Below are positions 7,663 through 11,250 of a stretch of DNA of 11,250 nt, piece by piece. This DNA comes from Bacteroidales bacterium (lineage in GTDB: Bacteria; Bacteroidota; Bacteroidia; Bacteroidales; JAAUTT01). Under the pieces are notes generated by a model. The model made no database searches. It was not told where the DNA came from and saw nothing but the letters and a program-made list of their open reading frames with translations. Within the stretch, counting starts at the first letter, position 1; each line of letters begins with the position of its first letter. The translations under genes and the position numbers were made by a program. The stretch covers positions 1-11,250 of the forward strand of contig JANXXY010000221.1 of the NCBI GenBank assembly GCA_025350365.1, given 5' to 3'.

Positions 7663-7757
7663 AAATTTCTTGTCTTATAATTAGACTAAGTTTTGTCCAT
7701 TCCTTTATATTCATATAGGCTTTTGTACCGCAGTTTCATAAAGGTGATCTGATTAAA

Positions 7758-7781
7758 TTACCGGTTCGTTTGAACAGGTAA
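7758..7781. promoter_or_regulatory. Inverted repeat upstream of the LamG lipoprotein gene
   Basis: TACCGGTTC-GTTT-GAACAGGTA is a stem of nine pairs with one mismatch (G7763 to A7776) and a 4-nt loop; an outer T-A pair extends it. It has no T-tract on either strand, which argues against a plain terminator. It stands about 100 bp upstream of the LamG gene start and 4 bp from a second hairpin. It could be an operator, or an additional RNA hairpin at the 3' end of the upstream transcript. Confidence 0.4.
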
Positions 7782-7784
7782 AGA

Positions 7785-7816
7785 AAGCTACCTGAAAGAA
7801 ACCTCTCAGGTAGCTT
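7785..7816 (-). terminator. Terminator of the repeat-rich lipoprotein gene
   Basis: AAGCTACCTGA (7785-7795) and TCAGGTAGCTT (7806-7816) form a perfect 11-bp stem with a 10-nt loop. Read on the minus strand it starts 12 bp after the stop codon of the 7828-9870 gene and is followed by TCTTTACC, a weak pyrimidine stretch. Position and stem strength support a terminator or an mRNA 3'-end stabiliser. Confidence 0.7.
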
Positions 7817-7827
7817 ATGTTTATATC

Positions 7828-9870
7828 TTATTGCTCAATAGTACGTTTACCAGTACCTAAGTTGATATTAATAATAGAAGTGCCACCACTCACAACATCT
7901 GTTGCAAAAACTGAACCTGAAAAGCCTTGTGAAGCAGCAGGTATATTACCCTGAAATCCTTTTCCTCCATTTACAAGTACAACAGAAGTAACCTTGTTTC
8001 CGTTAACTATAGCACTAGCTAAAGCGCCAGTTCCAGCACCAGGTATTGCAGATGTAATAGTTACCATTGGTATAGCTACATATCCATTACCTTGGTTTAC
8101 AGAGTTAAAACCAGTAATTACTCCACTAATTGGGTTGAAGTTGGCAGTGTATTTTGCCTGAATTTTCTCAATCTTGTTAATGATAGTAACGGTTGGAGCT
8201 ACTGAGTAACCGTTTCCAGGGGTAAATGTTATTGATGAAATTTTACCAATAGTTACGTTAGCTATTGCGTTAGCTGTTGTTCCGTTAGCTGGGCTACTTA
8301 TAATAACATCAACCTGACCACCAACATAATTTGAACCTTCATTCGTAATATTAATAGCTGTTAATGTACCTGTAGTCATAAAAATTTTACCGGTATAAAC
8401 ATCACTGCTGCTATTTACTCCAACTACAAGGGAGTCTCCAACAGCATAACCTGATCCTAATGGACTGGATAATACCTTAGCTATGCTGGTAAAATACATG
8501 AAACTTCCAGAATAATTTACGCCGGGAATTTCGGTTATAATACCTATTCCATTTCCTGTTTGTTTTGAAAACTGGAGATTTACCGTAGAGAAAAATTCGC
8601 CTGCCTTTGCAGCATTTACATGATAACTGGTAATTGCTCCAGTACCGTTAACAACATCAACTACAGCTTTAGCCAAAACTCTTACATATGGGATAGAAAT
8701 CGAAGATGCATCAAAATTTGATGGATATTTTGACCCGGCGGTAGTTATACTGCCACTAACATGGCCATTTGTTGCACTAAATGTTACCGTAGCTTTTGTT
8801 CCTCCGGTTTGAGTTGCAGGGTTATCAATTGTAGTGGTGAAAGTTGGTCCGTCATAATAGTAACTTCCAACATTAGTATTTTGAATATAACCAATGCCAT
8901 TATTATTAGCGATAACCGCTGTAGCAGTTGCTTGTGTATAAGTATAATCAGGAGCGCCTATTGTAACTATTACAGGTGTGCCTGAAGAAAGGCTTGATGG
9001 GCTTGTAAAAGTTGAACCAAAGTTTGTTGGTATGGATACTACATAACCTGAAGTATCTTTGTTATTGTATGTATTTTGTAATAATTTTTGAGTTGTTGTA
9101 AAGTCAGATACTGTAATATCATAATCTAAACCCATACTGGTAGCAGGTACAGTTAATGAAAAATTTCCGTTGACATCAGTTATTCCTGTAAGTGAAAGGT
9201 TTCCATAGGAAATTGATTGGAAAATGCCTTGGTTAGATATACTATTTAAAGCAGATGAATTAGTTCTAACCTTTGCAATTACCTGAGCATTTGCTACAAC
9301 TTCAGGACTAAAATTCGTCAAATCCGTTTCGGCAATCACTTTCCCTTTGATTACTCCTGTGGATGTTCCTGAAATAGCAATCATAGGAACTACATTGCCA
9401 AGTTGTTGGCCACCAGCATATCCTGTTCCAAAATAGTTCAGGTTAACTGTAGCATTAACTTCCGAATAATTGGCCAGTTTAATATTCAATGCGGCATGGC
9501 CTATTTTCAAACTATCGAAAACAGCAAAGCCATTTGCATCAGTAGTTTTTGTAATAACCTTACCATTTTGGGTTAATACGATAGATGCACCGGCAATACC
9601 TGATACAGCTGAAGCTGATTTCAACATTGTAGTGTTGGCAGCATCTACTAAACTTATTGTATAAGTTACTTTAGTTTTGGAAGCAGCAAGGTTGTCAGAA
9701 TAAAGTTGTTTCGCTTTTTCGATGCTGTCCGATGTTAAAGTTTTCTGTTTGTCCAGTTGCGCCTGAAGATTCATAGCGTCTTTTTCACTGAAATCATCTT
9801 TTTTACACGAGTTAAAATTTACACCGATTAGCGCGGCCATTAAAAACATTGAAATTCTAAACTTTTTCAT
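7828..9870 (-). CDS. Large repeat-containing lipoprotein, function unknown
   Basis: This 680-residue protein has no family I can name. It begins with a lipoprotein signal peptide (FNSC, Cys22) followed by KKDD, which resembles the lipoprotein export signal that sends Bacteroidota lipoproteins to the cell surface. Residues about 27-63 are charged and likely a short coiled coil. Two carboxypeptidase-regulatory-like folds follow: around 90-145 (GASIVLTQNGKVITKTTDANG) and around 172-255 (GVIKGKVIAETDL, then DVNGNFSLTVP). From about 295 to 645 the protein consists of degenerate repeats of about 35-50 residues. Each repeat has Gly-x-Gly-Tyr, a Pro-x-Val-x-Ile strand, an Ala/Thr-rich strand and 'G-x-ITS' (for example 551-562, 594-605 and 636-643). 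Composition is rich in Gly, Ser, Thr, Ala and Asn with no cysteine after position 22. It follows a PorT-like barrel gene by 48 bp, so an operon is likely. It may be a beta-rich surface or adhesive protein; this is inference. Confidence 0.8.
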   Translation of the reverse strand: MKKFRISMFLMAALIGVNFNSCKKDDFSEKDAMNLQAQLDKQKTLTSDSIEKAKQLYSDNLAASKTKVTYTISLVDAANTTMLKSASAVSGIAGASIVLTQNGKVITKTTDANGFAVFDSLKIGHAALNIKLANYSEVNATVNLNYFGTGYAGGQQLGNVVPMIAISGTSTGVIKGKVIAETDLTNFSPEVVANAQVIAKVRTNSSALNSISNQGIFQSISYGNLSLTGITDVNGNFSLTVPATSMGLDYDITVSDFTTTQKLLQNTYNNKDTSGYVVSIPTNFGSTFTSPSSLSSGTPVIVTIGAPDYTYTQATATAVIANNNGIGYIQNTNVGSYYYDGPTFTTTIDNPATQTGGTKATVTFSATNGHVSGSITTAGSKYPSNFDASSISIPYVRVLAKAVVDVVNGTGAITSYHVNAAKAGEFFSTVNLQFSKQTGNGIGIITEIPGVNYSGSFMYFTSIAKVLSSPLGSGYAVGDSLVVGVNSSSDVYTGKIFMTTGTLTAINITNEGSNYVGGQVDVIISSPANGTTANAIANVTIGKISSITFTPGNGYSVAPTVTIINKIEKIQAKYTANFNPISGVITGFNSVNQGNGYVAIPMVTITSAIPGAGTGALASAIVNGNKVTSVVLVNGGKGFQGNIPAASQGFSGSVFATDVVSGGTSIININLGTGKRTIEQ

Positions 9871-9918
9871 AAATTAAACTTTTAAGTTATTGATTTGATT
9901 GATTTTTAGATTCATTAT

Positions 9919-10653
9919 TTAAAACCCGATACCAAATGTAACGGTGAATGTATTTACTGAGAAATCGTATTGACTATTGAGTGAATTTAATCCTCCCATG
10001 TTATTTATATCTCTTACACCTATCTTGTATCTTGCTTCTAACATATAGGTAAGTTTATCGCTGGCGAAATCGAAGCCAACACCTAAAACGGGACCCATGT
10101 TCCATTTTTGAAAACTGGATGACACATTTTCAGTTCCACGCGAGGAGAGTGGAATGTCAGGATTTCCACTTATCATGTACATATCGTTCGAGGTTGCATT
10201 TAATATAAAATCAAACGAATATCCCAGAATAAGTTTTGGAGATACAGCTCCACTGATTTTTGGCGCCCTGATATTAACCAACAATGGTATTTGTAATGTA
10301 TGCAACCTAATATCTGACGAGGTTTTGTATATACTGGTTGTATAGTTTACCGAGGCTGCAGGATAAATAAGGTACGGATTTGCGTGGAAGGCACCTTCCT
10401 GAACGTAATTTGCTTCAATGGACACACCTAAAAAGGAAATGGGCTTGAATTCGGCAAAAGCACCGATAGTCATACCACCCCTCATTCCGGTAAATACATC
10501 CTGATGATTGGTAAAGCCTGAAAAAACTCCACCGGCCTTAATTCCAAAAGAGAATTGTTTACCGGCAGAACCACTGTTGTCTTGTGCCTGCAGGAATACC
10601 CCTGAAGTCAAAAGCAACAAAAGAAACGTACTGATTGTTTTTCTATTCTTCAT
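9919..10653 (-). CDS. PorT-like outer-membrane beta-barrel protein
   Basis: This 244-residue protein has a signal peptide (MKNRKTISTFLLLLLTSGVF, cleavage near LQAQ) and a small beta-barrel typical of the OMP_b-brl_2 / PorT-like family. It shows alternating amphipathic strands such as FSFGIKAGGVFSGF, GVSIEANYVQEGAF, LQIPLLVNI and TYMLEARYKIGV, and ends in an aromatic residue (FTVTFGIGF). A longer frame opens at 10695, but the ATG at 10653 is chosen because it directly begins a normal signal peptide; the extra 14 residues do not. The gene precedes the repeat-rich lipoprotein gene by 48 bp on the same strand, so the two likely share a transcript and may form a complex. The name PorT-like refers to fold only; no role in type IX secretion is implied. 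Confidence 0.85.
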   Translation of the reverse strand: MKNRKTISTFLLLLLTSGVFLQAQDNSGSAGKQFSFGIKAGGVFSGFTNHQDVFTGMRGGMTIGAFAEFKPISFLGVSIEANYVQEGAFHANPYLIYPAASVNYTTSIYKTSSDIRLHTLQIPLLVNIRAPKISGAVSPKLILGYSFDFILNATSNDMYMISGNPDIPLSSRGTENVSSSFQKWNMGPVLGVGFDFASDKLTYMLEARYKIGVRDINNMGGLNSLNSQYDFSVNTFTVTFGIGF

Positions 10654-10714
10654 ACAATAAATAATTAAGTTTATTTTAGTTATTAATTTATTCAATATAA
10701 AATCAAAACTTACA

Positions 10715-10737
10715 TGAAACGTGAATTTTCACTTTCA
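10715..10737. promoter_or_regulatory. Imperfect palindrome upstream of the barrel-lipoprotein operon
   Basis: TGAAACGTGAA (10715-10725), two T's, then TTCACTTTCA (10728-10737) form an inverted repeat with one base missing from the right arm. It lies 62-84 bp upstream of the barrel gene start, in the only non-coding stretch between it and the regulator gene. It is a candidate operator. No perfect TAnnTTTG box was found nearby; on the minus strand TAAGTTTTG at about 10705-10713 is one base too long. Confidence 0.3.
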
Positions 10738-10820
10738 GTAGACAAGGTTACGTCAAAAGCATTAAAATGTTACATTGATTTATTTAACGCACGAAATTTG
10801 CAATTAACCGTTAGCAAAAA

Positions 10821-11250
10821 TTAATTTAACGTTTCGTCGGTATAGCGTAAGTCGCTTTTTTGAGTTTTTATTTCGTTGTTTTTTCTAAGAAAAAGGTTTA
10901 AAAACTCCTCCTGGCGGCGCGTAGCAACTTCAAATTTCAGTTCATTTTCAAGGATTACAACAAATCCATCTTTTCGGGAAAAGCTTTTTACGTAGTTGAT
11001 ATTTAAAAGGGTAGACTTATGAATCCTGAAAAAACAAACCGATGAAAGCAGTTCTTCAATGTTTTTTAAAGTTTTAGTAATAAAATACGAATCACCGTTA
11101 ACTGTATATATGTAGGTATAGTTCTCCGAAGCCTGGCAATATAAAATCTCATTTAATCGAACCAACTGAAATCCATCTGATGTTGGCAATGCAATTTTTT
11201 CACAGAGGGAGGTGCCCATTCTAAAATTTTCGGATAGGTTTTGAACATTT
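10821..11250 (-). CDS. LytTR-domain transcriptional regulator, C-terminal part (cut by window edge)
   Basis: The visible frame codes for a LytTR DNA-binding domain of about 100 residues: KIALPTSDGFQLV, EILYCQASENYTYIY, FFRIHKSTLLNINYVKSF and VATRRQEEF are in family order. The domain contacts DNA through an extended beta-sheet and is usually the output half of a LytR/AlgR-type response regulator. A Met codon at 11219 could be read as a start, but the same frame stays open to the edge (residues NVQNLSENFR just before it). That stretch resembles the linker after a receiver domain, so the gene probably begins outside the window with a phospho-acceptor receiver domain. The end is a TAA at 10821. 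It is on the same strand as the barrel-lipoprotein pair, 167 bp away, and could regulate it. Confidence 0.85.
   Translation of the reverse strand, partial: NVQNLSENFRMGTSLCEKIALPTSDGFQLVRLNEILYCQASENYTYIYTVNGDSYFITKTLKNIEELLSSVCFFRIHKSTLLNINYVKSFSRKDGFVVILENELKFEVATRRQEEFLNLFLRKNNEIKTQKSDLRYTDETLN

Noticed and set aside
7663..7757. Promoter for the LamG lipoprotein gene
   Set aside because: No match to TAnnTTTG at a sensible distance; the AT-rich stretches alone are not evidence.
8761..8985. Plus-strand open frame inside the large lipoprotein gene
   Set aside because: Antisense shadow with cysteine- and serine-rich composition; the minus-strand frame is long, starts with a lipoprotein signal and has consistent repeats.
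10654..10695. Longer start for the barrel protein (14 extra residues, Met at 10695)
   Set aside because: The ATG at 10653 begins directly with a standard signal peptide (positive n-region, then hydrophobic core). The extra residues would put a second charged stretch before it.
10741..10820. LytTR binding direct repeats and a terminator after the regulator gene
   Set aside because: Only a single partial match (ACCGTTAGC) is seen, without a second copy at the right spacing. The TTTGC/GCAAA stem is just 5 bp with no T-tract in the right place.

Overview
The window looks like chromosomal DNA from a Bacteroidota bacterium. The evidence is low GC, starts without clear Shine-Dalgarno sequences, two lipoproteins with acidic or lysine residues just after the lipid cysteine, a PorT-type outer-membrane beta-barrel, a LytTR regulator, a LysO exporter split into two genes, and a match to the Bacteroidota -7 promoter box (TAnnTTTG). 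I cannot name a genus.

Layout. Bases 1-409 hold no gene. They contain a GC-rich hexamer run and two tandem copies (32-179 and 207-353) of an element of about 148 bp with terminal inverted repeats and internal hairpins. Bases 410-1287 (+) are the two-gene lysine exporter, overlapping by ATGA. A hairpin built partly from an AACTCAT tandem repeat (1294-1367) separates it from the convergent lpdA, dihydrolipoyl dehydrogenase (1370-2761, -). Upstream of lpdA on the same strand is a membrane protein of the ArsP_2 / putative manganese transporter type (2827-3888, -). A divergent promoter region (3889-4062) leads to a 741-residue patatin phospholipase fused to a POTRA domain and an Omp85-type barrel (4063-6288, +, GTG start). 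A bidirectional terminator at 6355-6389 closes that gene and the convergent one.

The right half is all on the minus strand. Read in transcription order it contains: the C-terminal part of a LytTR-type regulator running off the window edge (10821-11250); a PorT-like outer-membrane barrel (9919-10653); a 680-residue lipoprotein with degenerate Gly-Tyr repeats (7828-9870), probably co-transcribed with the barrel; two adjacent hairpins (7758-7816); and a LamG-domain lipoprotein (6400-7662).

How they may work together. The left half is housekeeping and transport: lysine export, a flavoenzyme of 2-oxoacid dehydrogenase complexes, and metal-type export. The right half is a cell-envelope block of a lipase/secretion protein, an outer-membrane barrel and two probably surface-exposed lipoproteins, with a DNA-binding regulator next to it. 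No phage, transposase, CRISPR array, tRNA or rRNA was seen. The least explained items are the tandem palindromic element at the left edge and the repeat-rich lipoprotein with its barrel partner.
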